From an uncultured Clostridia bacterium (GTDB lineage Bacteria > Bacillota > Clostridia > Lachnospirales > CAG-274), in contig CANQBT010000004.1 in NCBI GenBank assembly GCA_947589405.1, positions 1 to 31,817 of the forward strand: 31,817 bases of DNA. The letters are read 5' to 3'. Under the pieces are notes generated by a model. That model was given only the letters and a program-made list of their open reading frames with translations, ran no database searches and was not told the origin of the DNA. A program made the translations under genes and the position numbers. Shown here piece after piece: positions 7,011 through 15,587 of this stretch (within the stretch, counting starts at the first letter, position 1; the number at the start of each line of letters is the position of its first letter).

Positions 7011-7568
7011 ATGAAAAAAATCGTATCTGTTGTAATGGCGGCTCTTATGATGAGCACAAGCGTGCTTGCCGCAGATGTAAACGTAGTTGTAAACAACAAG
7101 CCTATTGAAAGCAAGGGCATTATTATTGACGGAAGAACAATGATGCCTGTAAGAGGAGTGTTTGAGGAGCTTGGCTTTGACGTAAGCTGGGATAACGATA
7201 CAAAAACCGCAACTCTTACAAAAAGCATAGTTACCGTAAAAATGACTAACGGCGATAAGGGATTTACAGTAAACGGCAAGGAAATAGTGCCCGATGTACC
7301 TCAGCAGATAGTAGACGGCAGCTTTATGCTTCCTTTAAGAGCAGTAGCGGAGGCCATTGGCGCAAGAGTAAACTGGGACGGCGCTACATCTACAGCTACT
7401 ATTTCAACAGGTCTTAAGGTAGAGGGAATACTTGACCTTACCGAAAATAAAGAAGAGGTAAAGACAAACGATACTCTTGATCTTTCAGACGCTGTAAAGA
7501 TAGAGACAATAAGCCCCGACGATCCTATTTTTGATCAGGCAGGCGTAAACGAAATAACTATAGACTAA
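7011..7568 (+). CDS. Secreted copper amine oxidase N-terminal (stalk) domain protein
   Basis: The 185 residues start with a clear signal peptide (MKKIVSVVMAALMMSTSVLAA, cleavage after about residue 20). The rest of the first 130 residues matches the copper-amine-oxidase N-terminal-like or stalk domain. It shows the paired signatures RTMMPVRGVFEELGFDVSWD and FMLPLRAVAEAIGARVNWD, each followed by a short beta strand (TATLT, TATIS). This domain is widespread in Clostridia surface proteins and is not an oxidase by itself. The C-terminal 45 residues are acidic and probably extended. A strong AGGAGG precedes the ATG. It sits between murG and an EamA transporter, with its stop 9 bases before the next start. 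Its specific role is unknown. Confidence 0.85.
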   Translation: MKKIVSVVMAALMMSTSVLAADVNVVVNNKPIESKGIIIDGRTMMPVRGVFEELGFDVSWDNDTKTATLTKSIVTVKMTNGDKGFTVNGKEIVPDVPQQIVDGSFMLPLRAVAEAIGARVNWDGATSTATISTGLKVEGILDLTENKEEVKTNDTLDLSDAVKIETISPDDPIFDQAGVNEITID

Positions 7569-7577
7569 GGCGAAGAA

Positions 7578-8444
7578 ATGAAGAGAATAGGTAAAAAACA
7601 AAAGGCCGTAGCCTATATAACGGCTTCCGCCTTTTGCTTTGCTCTTATGAACTGCTTTGTAAGGCTTTCGGGAGATATTCCCACAGTACAGAAAAGCTTT
7701 TTCAGAAATTTTATAGCGGCTCTTATGGCCTTTGCCCTTATAATGAAAAGCGGTACGGGCTTCAGCTACAGAAAAAAAGATGTACCTTTGCTTATGGTAC
7801 GGTCTGTTATGGGTACTCTTGGTATACTCTGCAATTTCTATGCGGTAGACCATCTCAACATATCGGACGCTTCTATGCTGAACAAGCTTTCCCCTTTCTT
7901 TGCGGTTATTTTTTCTTTTATTTTTCTGAAAGAAAAGCCTAAGCTTATACAAGGTCTGGGCGTCATTACCGCATTTGTGGGATCCCTTTTCATAATAAAG
8001 CCTTCTATGGATTTTTCTGCATTTATGCCGGCTCTCATAGGCTTTACAGGCGGTATGGGCGCAGGCGCCGCATATACGGCAGTAAGGGCTCTTGGCAGCA
8101 AAGGGGTGAAGGGTCCTCTTATCGTGCTGTTTTTCTCTGTGTTCAGCTGTGTGGTAACACTTCCTTCCATAATTTTTAACTATACTCCTATGGAAATGTG
8201 GCAGCTGGGCTTTCTTATACTTGCCGGTATTGCTGCCGCAGGCGGTCAGTTTACCATTACGGCTGCATATTCAAACGCTCCCGCAAAGGAGATCTCAGTT
8301 TTTGATTATTTCCAGGTGGTATTTGCTGCCGCCTTAGGCTTCTTTATTTTTGGCCAGATACCTGATGTATACAGTATTATAGGCTATGTAATAATATGCG
8401 GAACTGCTGTAGCGGCTTTTCTGTATAACAGCAAAGAGCAGTAA
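7578..8444 (+). CDS. EamA/DMT-family membrane transporter
   Basis: A 288-residue hydrophobic protein with about ten membrane segments and two EamA repeats, as in the drug/metabolite transporter superfamily. Repeat 1 covers about residues 8-140 (AYITASAFCFALMNCFVRLS, then LNISDASMLNKLSPFFAVIF and FLKEKPKLIQGLGVI). Repeat 2 covers about 150-285 (GFTGGMGAGAAYTAVRALG, then EISVFDYFQVVFAAALGFFIFGQIPD). The order and sequence of these motifs are typical of DMT proteins; the substrate cannot be read. The Shine-Dalgarno is weak (AAGGCG), and only 9 bases separate it from the stalk-protein stop, so coupling is likely. The unit ends at the strong terminator at 8461-8508. Confidence 0.9.
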   Translation: MKRIGKKQKAVAYITASAFCFALMNCFVRLSGDIPTVQKSFFRNFIAALMAFALIMKSGTGFSYRKKDVPLLMVRSVMGTLGILCNFYAVDHLNISDASMLNKLSPFFAVIFSFIFLKEKPKLIQGLGVITAFVGSLFIIKPSMDFSAFMPALIGFTGGMGAGAAYTAVRALGSKGVKGPLIVLFFSVFSCVVTLPSIIFNYTPMEMWQLGFLILAGIAAAGGQFTITAAYSNAPAKEISVFDYFQVVFAAALGFFIFGQIPDVYSIIGYVIICGTAVAAFLYNSKEQ

Positions 8445-8460
8445 AATCAAATAAATTACG

Positions 8461-8508
8461 GGACTGTTTCAGACAGATGATATACTGTACGAAACAGTCC
8501 TTTTTATT
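8461..8508 (+). terminator. Terminator of the murG-stalk-EamA run
   Basis: A 10-bp perfect stem, GGACTGTTTC (8461-8470) with GAAACAGTCC (8491-8500), is followed directly by TTTTTATT. It lies 16 bases after the EamA stop codon. Confidence 0.9.
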
Positions 8509-8593
8509 GTATAAGCAAAAAATATCTGTATCTCAGTACTTATGCCGTATATATTCCCATATACAATATTCGTCAAAAAAATACATAATTGTG

Positions 8594-8697
8594 TTGCAAA
8601 TCGACAAAAAATATGGTATTATAATGTAGTATTATTATTTTAATACAAATAATTATTTGTAATTTATATTGACAAACATATGTTCTAATGATACAAT
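8594..8697 (+). promoter_or_regulatory. Promoter region of the phage-type regulator, with an 18-bp palindrome
   Basis: The best promoter is TTGACA (8669-8674), a 17-base spacer and TACAAT (8692-8697). An upstream candidate is TTGCAA (8594-8599), 17 bases, TATTAT (8617-8622). Between them is the perfect 18-bp palindrome TACAAATAATTATTTGTA (8644-8661), ending 7 bases before the downstream -35 box. It could be an operator. The rest of the 8445-8750 gap is A+T-rich and holds only the upstream terminator. Confidence 0.6.
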
Positions 8698-8759
8698 AAA
8701 AATGTCCTTATTTGTATAAAAAGTAGAACAAAAGTACGAAATAAAGAGAGGTGAATATA

Positions 8760-9242
8760 TTGACGGACACAGAAAAAGAAGAGATCAAAAACATAATGTA
8801 TCTCTGGGGCAGCTATAAATACATATTAAGTGTGGAAAGAAGCGAGCTTGCAAGCATACAGGATATGTGCAAGGCAATGAAAGAAATAAGAACTATGACA
8901 AAGGATTCCCTTCCTGATTTTGCCAAATTGAGCAGAAATGCAGACGAAGGAATTATGAGATCGGTCTCACTTTGCGAAGGACGTATAGAAAAACTCAATC
9001 AGCTTATAAAAGAAAATATGCTGCTTAAAGAAAAAATAGACAATATCGTTGACGGGCTTTCATATGTAGAACAGTATATTCTCAAAGCAAGATATGTGGA
9101 AAATCTATCATGGGAAATGATGCCCCTTCATATACCCTTTGAAATGAGCAAAAGACATTGCCAGCGATTTCATAACTCCGCTCTTGAACAAATATATGAC
9201 AGACTGTACAAAAAGCCTTCAAAAACAGCTGTAAATGAGTGA
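8760..9242 (+). CDS. Small phage-type sigma-like transcriptional regulator (putative)
   Basis: A helical protein of about 160 residues. The first 100 residues have a coiled-coil look (heptad-like Leu/Ile/Lys/Glu runs such as RIEKLNQLIKENMLLKEKI). The last 60 contain LSYVEQYILKARYVENLSWEMM followed by MSKRHCQRFHNSALEQIYDRL, which reads as a sigma-70 region-4-like helix-turn-helix. This arrangement resembles small phage regulators of the DUF1492/ArpU/RinA kind, which switch on late genes. The start is uncertain: GTG at 8751 opens the frame, but TTG 8760 is preferred because AGAGGTG (8747-8753) then serves as Shine-Dalgarno. No phage or mobile genes are adjacent, so it may be a relic or a domesticated regulator. 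The function is inferred, not shown. Confidence 0.6.
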   Translation: MTDTEKEEIKNIMYLWGSYKYILSVERSELASIQDMCKAMKEIRTMTKDSLPDFAKLSRNADEGIMRSVSLCEGRIEKLNQLIKENMLLKEKIDNIVDGLSYVEQYILKARYVENLSWEMMPLHIPFEMSKRHCQRFHNSALEQIYDRLYKKPSKTAVNE

Positions 9243-9256
9243 TTTGAAAAGATTGT

Positions 9257-9298
9257 CCTGTTTTTTTATGTGGTTATGTACAAAAAAAACAGGGTTTT
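9257..9298 (+). terminator. Terminator-like hairpin after the sigma-like gene
   Basis: CCTGTTTTTTT (9257-9267) pairs over 11 bp with AAAAAAACAGG (9283-9293), followed by GTTTT. The stem has only four G-C pairs, so it is moderately convincing. Confidence 0.5.
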
Positions 9299-9486
9299 GT
9301 AAACACATTGTTGTTAAAGCTGTCTTTTTTATGTCAAATTTGTAAAAATGTACCTATTATTTTAATTAAAGGCTTTAAAATTTGTAGTGATTGTGTATAA
9401 TTTTTGTTACAAAAAATTCATTTTTGCATAATACTTGGCGTTTTGCATAAATAATTTTTGCCTAATTTGTTTAAATATGATATAGA

Positions 9487-9514
9487 TTGAAACACCGAAA
9501 AATAGTATTATATT
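9487..9514 (+). promoter_or_regulatory. Putative promoter of the sugar ABC ATPase gene
   Basis: TTGAAA (9487-9492), a 16-base spacer and TATATT (9509-9514), giving a leader of about 70 bases before the ATG at 9593. The gap from 9243 to 9592 is otherwise A+T-rich and holds the terminator-like hairpin at 9257-9298 and repeated TTTTGCATAA-type words (9421-9460), with nothing else I can identify. Confidence 0.45.
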
Positions 9515-9592
9515 AATTAAGATTAACGGGTTTTACGGGCAGTCTTATGTATGTCCGGTAATTATCTCGAATTATAAGGAGGAATATTTTAA

Positions 9593-10705
9593 ATGGCAGA
9601 ACTTAAATTAAAAAACATCGTAAAGAAATATCCTAACGGTTTTGTTGCTGTTAAGAACTTCTCTCTTGACATTGCTGACAAGGAATTCATAATCTTCGTT
9701 GGTCCTTCAGGCTGTGGTAAGTCTACTACACTCAGAATGATCGCAGGTCTTGAAGATATTTCAAGCGGTGAGTTATGGATAGGCGACAAGCTTTGCAATA
9801 CTGTTGACCCTAAGAACAGAGATATAGCTATGGTTTTCCAGAACTATGCTCTTTATCCTCATATGACAGTTTATGACAACATGGCTTTCGCTCTTAAGCT
9901 CAGAAAGGTTCCTAAGGCTGAGATAGACAAGAAGGTTAAGGAAGCTGCTAAGATACTTGACATCGACCACTTACTTGACAGAAAGCCAAAGGCTCTTTCA
10001 GGCGGTCAGAGACAGAGAGTTGCTATGGGTCGTGCTATAGTACGTTCTCCTAAGGTTTTCCTTATGGATGAGCCTCTTTCAAACCTGGACGCTAAGCTGA
10101 GAGTTCAGATGAGATCTGAGATCTCCAAGCTTCATCAAAGACTTCAGACTACTTTCATATACGTTACACATGACCAGACAGAGGCTATGACTCTTGGTAC
10201 TCGTATCGTAGTTCTTAAGGACGGCGTTATCCAGCAGGTAGATACTCCTCAGAACCTTTACAACAAGCCACAGAACTTATTCGTTGCCGGCTTTATCGGT
10301 TCTCCTCAGATGAACTTCATCAACGCTACTGTTGCTAAGGACGGCGCTGATGTATGCCTTAAGTTCGGTGCTTATTCAATAAAGCTTCCCGAAGCTAAGG
10401 CTAAGGCTGTTCTTGACGGCGGCTATGTTGGCAAGGAAGTTATATTCGGCGTAAGACCTGAGGACGTACATGATGAGGAAATATTCCTTAATACTTCTAA
10501 GGATTCTATCGTTGATGCAGATGTTGAGGTTACTGAGCTTCTTGGTGCAGAAACTAACCTGTTCCTTATTATTGCAGGTCAGAACGTTACTGCAAGAGTT
10601 GACTCCAGAAGTAATGCTAAGATCGGCGATAACATTAAGGTTGCTTTCGATGTTAACAGGATCCATATCTTTGATAAGGCTACTGAGCTTACTATCTGCA
10701 ACTAA
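9593..10705 (+). CDS. msmX: Sugar ABC transporter ATPase, MsmX/UgpC type
   Basis: Cytoplasmic ATPase subunit that powers carbohydrate ABC importers of the CUT1 class. In 370 residues it shows Walker A GPSGCGKST (37-45), Q-loop Gln83, signature LSGGQRQR (135-142), Walker B FLMDE (156-160), D-loop SNLDA and switch His193 (YVTHDQTEAMT). The C-terminal third has the OB-fold regulatory segment with IFGVRPEDV and VTELLGAETN, typical of MalK/UgpC/MsmX. AAGGAGG precedes the ATG. No permease or binding-protein gene is near, which fits a shared ATPase serving several importers, as MsmX does in Bacillus subtilis. Codon choice differs from its neighbours, with strong preference for GCT, GTT, CTT and AAG, as expected of a highly expressed gene. 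The choice between the names msmX and ugpC is not decided by the sequence. Confidence 0.9.
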   Translation: MAELKLKNIVKKYPNGFVAVKNFSLDIADKEFIIFVGPSGCGKSTTLRMIAGLEDISSGELWIGDKLCNTVDPKNRDIAMVFQNYALYPHMTVYDNMAFALKLRKVPKAEIDKKVKEAAKILDIDHLLDRKPKALSGGQRQRVAMGRAIVRSPKVFLMDEPLSNLDAKLRVQMRSEISKLHQRLQTTFIYVTHDQTEAMTLGTRIVVLKDGVIQQVDTPQNLYNKPQNLFVAGFIGSPQMNFINATVAKDGADVCLKFGAYSIKLPEAKAKAVLDGGYVGKEVIFGVRPEDVHDEEIFLNTSKDSIVDADVEVTELLGAETNLFLIIAGQNVTARVDSRSNAKIGDNIKVAFDVNRIHIFDKATELTICN

Positions 10706-10718
10706 TATGCAAATTATT

Positions 10719-10747
10719 CCCCTCCCTTTTGGGAGGGGTTTTTTGTT
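10719..10747 (+). terminator. Terminator of the sugar ABC ATPase gene
   Basis: An 8-bp G+C-rich perfect stem, CCCCTCCC (10719-10726) with GGGAGGGG (10731-10738), has a TTTT loop and a T-rich tail (10739-10746). Confidence 0.92.
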
Positions 10748-10811
10748 GGTTGGTTGTTGAAAATAAAGGGTTAGATTTAATTAGGGATTGTTTATGTGAG
10801 TAATTTCGACC

Positions 10812-10928
10812 TCTCAGTCAGCCCACGCATATCTGTTCGTTATTTGTAGTTTTTGGTTGGACTGACAGCTCCATTGCACATCAGCATTTTCGGCAAGCCG
10901 AAAGTGATGAACCTTACGAAGGGGAGCT
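10812..10928. repeat. Long multi-hairpin palindromic intergenic element
   Basis: It lies between the convergent msmX and gyrA genes. TCAGTC (10814-10819) pairs with GACTGA (10860-10865); AGCTCC (10867-10872) pairs with GGAGCT (10923-10928). Inside the second lie CATCA (10879-10883) with TGATG (10905-10909), and TTTCGGC (10888-10894) with GCCGAAA (10897-10903). The TCAGTC...GACTGACAGCTCC...GGAGCT layout resembles dispersed palindromic units often seen in gut Firmicutes, from general familiarity. No coding potential. Apart from this element and the two terminators, the gap from 10706 to 11066 is plain A+T-rich sequence. Confidence 0.6.
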
Positions 10929-11013
10929 TAGTTTTTCATTTCTCATGATTTTTTAGTTAGTTATAAATACAAGCAGAGAAAATAATTATAATATAACAAA
11001 AAAAATATATCAG

Positions 11014-11049
11014 CCCACAAAAATAAGGGAGATAATCTCCCTTATTTTT
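11014..11049 (-). terminator. gyrA terminator
   Basis: A 13-bp perfect inverted repeat, AAAAATAAGGGAG (11019-11031) with CTCCCTTATTTTT (11037-11049), has a 5-base loop. On the minus strand the stem ends in T5. It lies 17 bases past the gyrA stop codon and could also work in the other direction. Confidence 0.85.
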
Positions 11050-11066
11050 ATTGATTTACAGCTTAT

Positions 11067-13556
11067 TTATTCTTCTTCCATTATTTCCTCAGAAGGTTCC
11101 TCGTATACATATTCTTCTGTAATCTTATCCATGCTCATAACGGTAACGCCTTCCTCCAGGTTAATAAGCTTAACGCCCTGAGCAACACGTCCTACAGTAG
11201 AAATATCGCTTATTCTTATTCTTATAATGATACCTTCGCTTGTTACCATTATAAGCTCTTCCGTATCCTTTACCATAGCAAGGCCTACGATATTGCCTGT
11301 CTTTTCGGTTATCTTATATGCCTTAAGACCCTTTCCTCCTCTGGACTGTACACGGAAGCTGTCAACAGAGGTACACTTGCCAAAGCCCTTTTCGCTTACT
11401 ATAAGCACTTTATTTTCCTTGTCAACTATATCTGCGCCTATTACAAAATCATTGCTTTCAAGCTTTATGGCTCTTACGCCTGCGGCAGTCCTTCCCATAG
11501 GCCTTACATCGCTTTCATCGAAGCGTATTGCCATGCCGTTATGGGTAGCGGCAAATATTTCATTACTTCCGTTTGTAAGGAATACTGAGATAAGCTCGTC
11601 ATCTTCCTTAAGTCCTACTGCAATAAGACCGCCCCTTCTTATATTGCCGAATGCCTGAGCAGTAGTCTTTTTGATAATGCCCTTCTTGGTTATCATCATA
11701 AGATACTGATCATTGTCAAATTCCTTTATAGGTATAACGGCGTTTATCCTTTCACCTTCATCAAGCTGAAGCAGATTTATAATAGGAGTACCTTTGGCAT
11801 TTCTGCCTGCTTCGGGGATCTCCCAAGTTTTTATTCTGTAAACCTTGCCTTTACTTGTAAAGAAGAGAATATAACTGTGATTAGAGCTTAGGAAAAGCCT
11901 TTGGACAAAGTCCTCATCTCTTGTCTGCATTCCTATTATGCCCTTTCCGCCTCTGTGCTGGCTTCTGTAGCTGTCAAGAGATATTCTCTTTATATAGTTG
12001 AGATGAGACATTGTTATTACGGACATATCATCGGCAATAATATCCTCCATATCTATTTCGCCCATATCCTGTATAAGTCTTGTCTTTCTCTCATCGCCGT
12101 ATTTTCTCTTTATTTCAAGTATTTCAGTCTTTATTACCTCATAGAGCTTGTTCTTATCGGCAAGAATGGCTCTCATTTCATCGGCAAATGCCGTAAGCTC
12201 ATTGTATTCGTTTTCAAGCTTTTCTCTTTCCATACCTACAAGGCTTCTGAATCTCATTTCGCATATAGCGTTTACCTGCTCCTGAGTAAAGCCAAAGCGT
12301 TCAATAAGTCTTTCCTTTGCCTCATTTGTGGTATGAGAACTTCTGAGTATGTTTATTACCTCGTCTATATTGTCAAGGGCTTTCAAAAAGCCCTCTAAAA
12401 TATGGAGTCTTTTCAAAGCCTTATCCAGGTCAAACTGTGTACGTCTTGTAATAACGTCCTCCTGGAATTCAATATAATTGTCAAGTATCTGCTTAATATT
12501 CAGTACTCTGGGCACACCCTTTACAATTACAAGGAAATTGATGCTTATGGATTCCTGAAGTTGAGAATACTTGAAAAGCTGATTCAGAACTATTTCGGCA
12601 GAAGCGTCCTTTTTGACCTCTATTACTATATGAACACCGTTTCTGTCGTTTGTATTGTCCTGTATACCGGATATACCCTCTATCCTCTTTTCCTTTACAA
12701 GATCTGCAATACCTGAGATCATACGGGATTTATTTACCTGATAGGGTATTTCTGTTATAACTATATGTTCTCTTCCGTTAGGCAGAGTTTCAATATTGGC
12801 TTCCGCTCTTACCTTTATTTTGCCCTTTCCTGTTCTGTAGGCGTTAAGTATGCCGTTTCTGCCAAGTATATTTCCGCCTGTAGGAAAATCAGGGCCTTTT
12901 ATTATGCTTATTATCTCGTCAATGTCTGTTTCTCTGTTTTCATTTACTCTATTGTCTATTATCCTTACAATACCGTCTATGACCTCAGATAGATTATGAG
13001 GAGGTATATTTGTAGCCATACCTACGGCTATACCGCTTGATCCGTTTACAAGGAGATTGGGTATTCTTGAAGGAAGCACCACAGGCTCCATGAAATCGCC
13101 GTCATAGTTAGGCTGGAAATCTACTGTATTCTTGTCTATATCCGCAAGCATTTCAAGAGATATTCTTGAAAGCCTTGCTTCCGTATATCTGGGAGCGGCA
13201 GCCTGATAGCCGTCTATGGAACCAAAGTTGCCATGACCGTCTACAAGAGTATATCTCATTGAAAAATCCTGAGCAAGTCTTACAAGAGCGTCATATATGG
13301 CAGCATCGCCGTGTGGGTGATACTTACCCATAGTATCGCCCACAATACGGGCGCACTTCTTATGGGCTTTTGTAGGCTCCAGTCCCATTTCATTCATTGA
13401 ATAGAGTATTCTTCTGTGAACAGGCTTAAGACCGTCTCTTACATCGGGCAATGCTCTGGCAACAATAACGCTCATGGCATAGTCTATATATGAGCTTTTC
13501 ATAGTCTCCGAGATCTCGGCTGTGACTATTTTGTCAAATTGTCTGTTTTCGTCCAT
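11067..13556 (-). CDS. gyrA: DNA gyrase subunit A
   Basis: Cleavage and rejoining subunit of gyrase (A2B2), which introduces negative supercoils. The 829 residues are the usual length. The N-terminal winged-helix region has YIDYAMSVIVARALPDVRDG (23-42) and the active-site Tyr124 in AAPRYTEARL. The C-terminal beta-pinwheel has repeats including a GyrA-box variant QHRGGKG and a second QSRGGKG, which marks it as gyrase rather than topoisomerase IV. In the quinolone-determining region GKYHPHGDAAIYDAL, the position equal to E. coli Ser83 is Ala85, while the Asp87 equivalent (Asp89) is kept. The C-terminal tail is very acidic. GAGGT precedes the ATG, which lies 12 bases after the gyrB stop; the pair is an operon. 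Confidence 0.98.
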   Translation of the reverse strand: MDENRQFDKIVTAEISETMKSSYIDYAMSVIVARALPDVRDGLKPVHRRILYSMNEMGLEPTKAHKKCARIVGDTMGKYHPHGDAAIYDALVRLAQDFSMRYTLVDGHGNFGSIDGYQAAAPRYTEARLSRISLEMLADIDKNTVDFQPNYDGDFMEPVVLPSRIPNLLVNGSSGIAVGMATNIPPHNLSEVIDGIVRIIDNRVNENRETDIDEIISIIKGPDFPTGGNILGRNGILNAYRTGKGKIKVRAEANIETLPNGREHIVITEIPYQVNKSRMISGIADLVKEKRIEGISGIQDNTNDRNGVHIVIEVKKDASAEIVLNQLFKYSQLQESISINFLVIVKGVPRVLNIKQILDNYIEFQEDVITRRTQFDLDKALKRLHILEGFLKALDNIDEVINILRSSHTTNEAKERLIERFGFTQEQVNAICEMRFRSLVGMEREKLENEYNELTAFADEMRAILADKNKLYEVIKTEILEIKRKYGDERKTRLIQDMGEIDMEDIIADDMSVITMSHLNYIKRISLDSYRSQHRGGKGIIGMQTRDEDFVQRLFLSSNHSYILFFTSKGKVYRIKTWEIPEAGRNAKGTPIINLLQLDEGERINAVIPIKEFDNDQYLMMITKKGIIKKTTAQAFGNIRRGGLIAVGLKEDDELISVFLTNGSNEIFAATHNGMAIRFDESDVRPMGRTAAGVRAIKLESNDFVIGADIVDKENKVLIVSEKGFGKCTSVDSFRVQSRGGKGLKAYKITEKTGNIVGLAMVKDTEELIMVTSEGIIIRIRISDISTVGRVAQGVKLINLEEGVTVMSMDKITEEYVYEEPSEEIMEEE

Positions 13557-13568
13557 TGTTATTACCTC

Positions 13569-15521
13569 TTATACATCTAATGTTGCGTAATTTGCATTCT
13601 GCTGAATAAATTCACGTCTTGGCTCTACATTGTCCCCCATAAGCTTATCAAATATCTCATCAGCTATTCTGGCATCATCTATGGTCACCTTTATAAGTAT
13701 TCTCTTTTCAGGATCCATAGTTGTTTCCCAAAGCTGTGAAGCGTCCATTTCTCCCAAGCCCTTATATCTCTGTATAGGCTTCATTCCTTCAGAACCTATT
13801 TCTGCTATTATCTGATCCCTTTCCATATCGGAATAAGCATAGTATTCCTTCTTGCCCTTCTCCAGCTTATAGAGAGGAGGCTGTGCAAGATATACATAAC
13901 CCTCTTCAATAAGAGGCTGCATAAATCTGAATATGAAGGTCAAAAGAAGTGTCGTAATATGCGCTCCGTCTACATCGGCATCTGTCATAAGCACTATTTT
14001 GTGATAGCGCAGCTTGCTTATGTCAAAGTCCTCGTGTATACCTGTGCCAAATGCAGTTATCATAGACTTTATTTCTTCATTTCCAAGTATTCTGTCAAGC
14101 CTTGCCTTTTCCACATTGAGTATCTTTCCTCTTAAAGGAAGTATTGCCTGAGTCTTGGAATCCCTTGCCTTTACTGCGGAACCGCCTGCGGAATTACCCT
14201 CTACGATATATATTTCGCATTGTGAAGGATCCTTTTCAGAACAGTCAGTAAGCTTGCCGGGAAGCTTACCTGTTTCAAGAGCGTCCTTTCTTCTTACAAG
14301 CTCTCTTGCCTTTCTGGCAGCATCTCTTGCTCTTGCGGCAAGTATGGATTTTTCAAATATAGTTTTGGCTACGGCAGGATTTTCCTCTAAAAAGTAAGTC
14401 AGCTTTTCTGAAAGAACAGAAGCTACGGCGCCTGTTGCTTCACCATTGCCAAGCTTTGTCTTTGTCTGTCCCTCAAACTGAGGTTCAGCTATTTTTACAC
14501 TTATTATAGAGGTAAGTCCCTCTCTTATATCCTCGCCTGAAAGCTTTTCATTTTCCTTTATGAGTCCGAAACGCTTGCCGTAGTCGTTTATTGTCTTTGT
14601 AAGAGCTGTTCTGAAGCCCTGTACGTGTGTACCGCCGTCTACGGTATTTATATTGTTTACATAAGAATAATTATTTTCTATATATCCGTCATTGTGCTGG
14701 AATGATACCTCTACAGTAATACCGTCCTTTACACCTTCGCAATAGAATATGGAATCGTACATAGGAGTTTTATTCTTGTTTATATGCTCTACAAATTCCT
14801 TTATACCGCCTGTGTAATGATATGAGAAAACATTATTTTCACTTTCTCTCAGATCCAGCAATGTTATTTTAATGCCCTTTGTAAGAAATGCAGTTTCTTG
14901 AAGGTGCTGCTTCAACGTTTCCGTATTGAATACAACATCGTCAAATATAAGGGAATCCGGCTTAAAGCTTATAAGAGTGCCTGTAGCCTCCGGGTCGCAT
15001 TCTCCCACTACAGTAAGCTTGTTCATAGCTGTTCCTCTTTCATACCTCTGTTCATATACATTTCCGTCCTTGTATATATCCACAACGAGCCATTCACTCA
15101 GAGCGTTAACAACAGAAGCTCCAACACCGTGAAGTCCGCCTGATACCTTGTATCCTCCGCCGCCGAATTTTCCGCCTGCATGAAGTATTGTAAATACTAC
15201 CTCTACGGCAGGTATGCCCTTCTGAGGGTGAATGCCTACGGGAATACCTCTTCCGTTATCTCTTACGGATATGGTACCGTCTTTGTTAATAGTTACCTCA
15301 ATATGGGTACAGTAGCCTGCCAGAGCTTCGTCAACAGCATTGTCCACTATTTCGTAAACACAATGGTGCAGACCTCTTGATGAAGTAGAGCCTATATACA
15401 TACCGGGTCTTTTTCTTACAGCTTCAAGTCCCTCAAGTATCTGTATCTGATTTTCATCATATTCTGCCTCTGTTCCGTTATTCTGATCCAATAAAATATC
15501 CTTGTTTTCGTTTTCTGCCAT
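13569..15521 (-). CDS. gyrB: DNA gyrase subunit B
   Basis: ATPase subunit of gyrase. In 650 residues the GHKL ATPase domain shows EIVDNAVDEALAG (57-69), DNGRGIPVGIH and GGLHGVGASVVNAL. The TOPRIM domain has the catalytic Glu441 in EGNSAGGSA and the metal-binding DADVDG (Asp514, 516, 518). The C-terminus has the usual QRYKGLGEMDASQLWETTMDP. The usual EGDSAGGSAKQGRD is EGNSAGGSAVKARD here: Asn443 replaces the Asp equal to E. coli Asp426 (codon AAT, read from 14193-14195). The E. coli Lys447 position is Arg464. GGAGG precedes the ATG. It is separated from recF by 112 bases that hold a promoter. Confidence 0.98.
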   Translation of the reverse strand: MAENENKDILLDQNNGTEAEYDENQIQILEGLEAVRKRPGMYIGSTSSRGLHHCVYEIVDNAVDEALAGYCTHIEVTINKDGTISVRDNGRGIPVGIHPQKGIPAVEVVFTILHAGGKFGGGGYKVSGGLHGVGASVVNALSEWLVVDIYKDGNVYEQRYERGTAMNKLTVVGECDPEATGTLISFKPDSLIFDDVVFNTETLKQHLQETAFLTKGIKITLLDLRESENNVFSYHYTGGIKEFVEHINKNKTPMYDSIFYCEGVKDGITVEVSFQHNDGYIENNYSYVNNINTVDGGTHVQGFRTALTKTINDYGKRFGLIKENEKLSGEDIREGLTSIISVKIAEPQFEGQTKTKLGNGEATGAVASVLSEKLTYFLEENPAVAKTIFEKSILAARARDAARKARELVRRKDALETGKLPGKLTDCSEKDPSQCEIYIVEGNSAGGSAVKARDSKTQAILPLRGKILNVEKARLDRILGNEEIKSMITAFGTGIHEDFDISKLRYHKIVLMTDADVDGAHITTLLLTFIFRFMQPLIEEGYVYLAQPPLYKLEKGKKEYYAYSDMERDQIIAEIGSEGMKPIQRYKGLGEMDASQLWETTMDPEKRILIKVTIDDARIADEIFDKLMGDNVEPRREFIQQNANYATLDV

Positions 15522-15587
15522 TATTTTTGCCTCCGTTGAGTTGTCAGCATATCTGCGTATAGGTATACCCCACCCATTAATAAATCA

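Noticed and set aside
11901..12398. Long plus-strand frames inside gyrA and gyrB
   Set aside because: Antisense shadows of conserved gyrase coding sequence; no ribosome sites and no recognisable domains.
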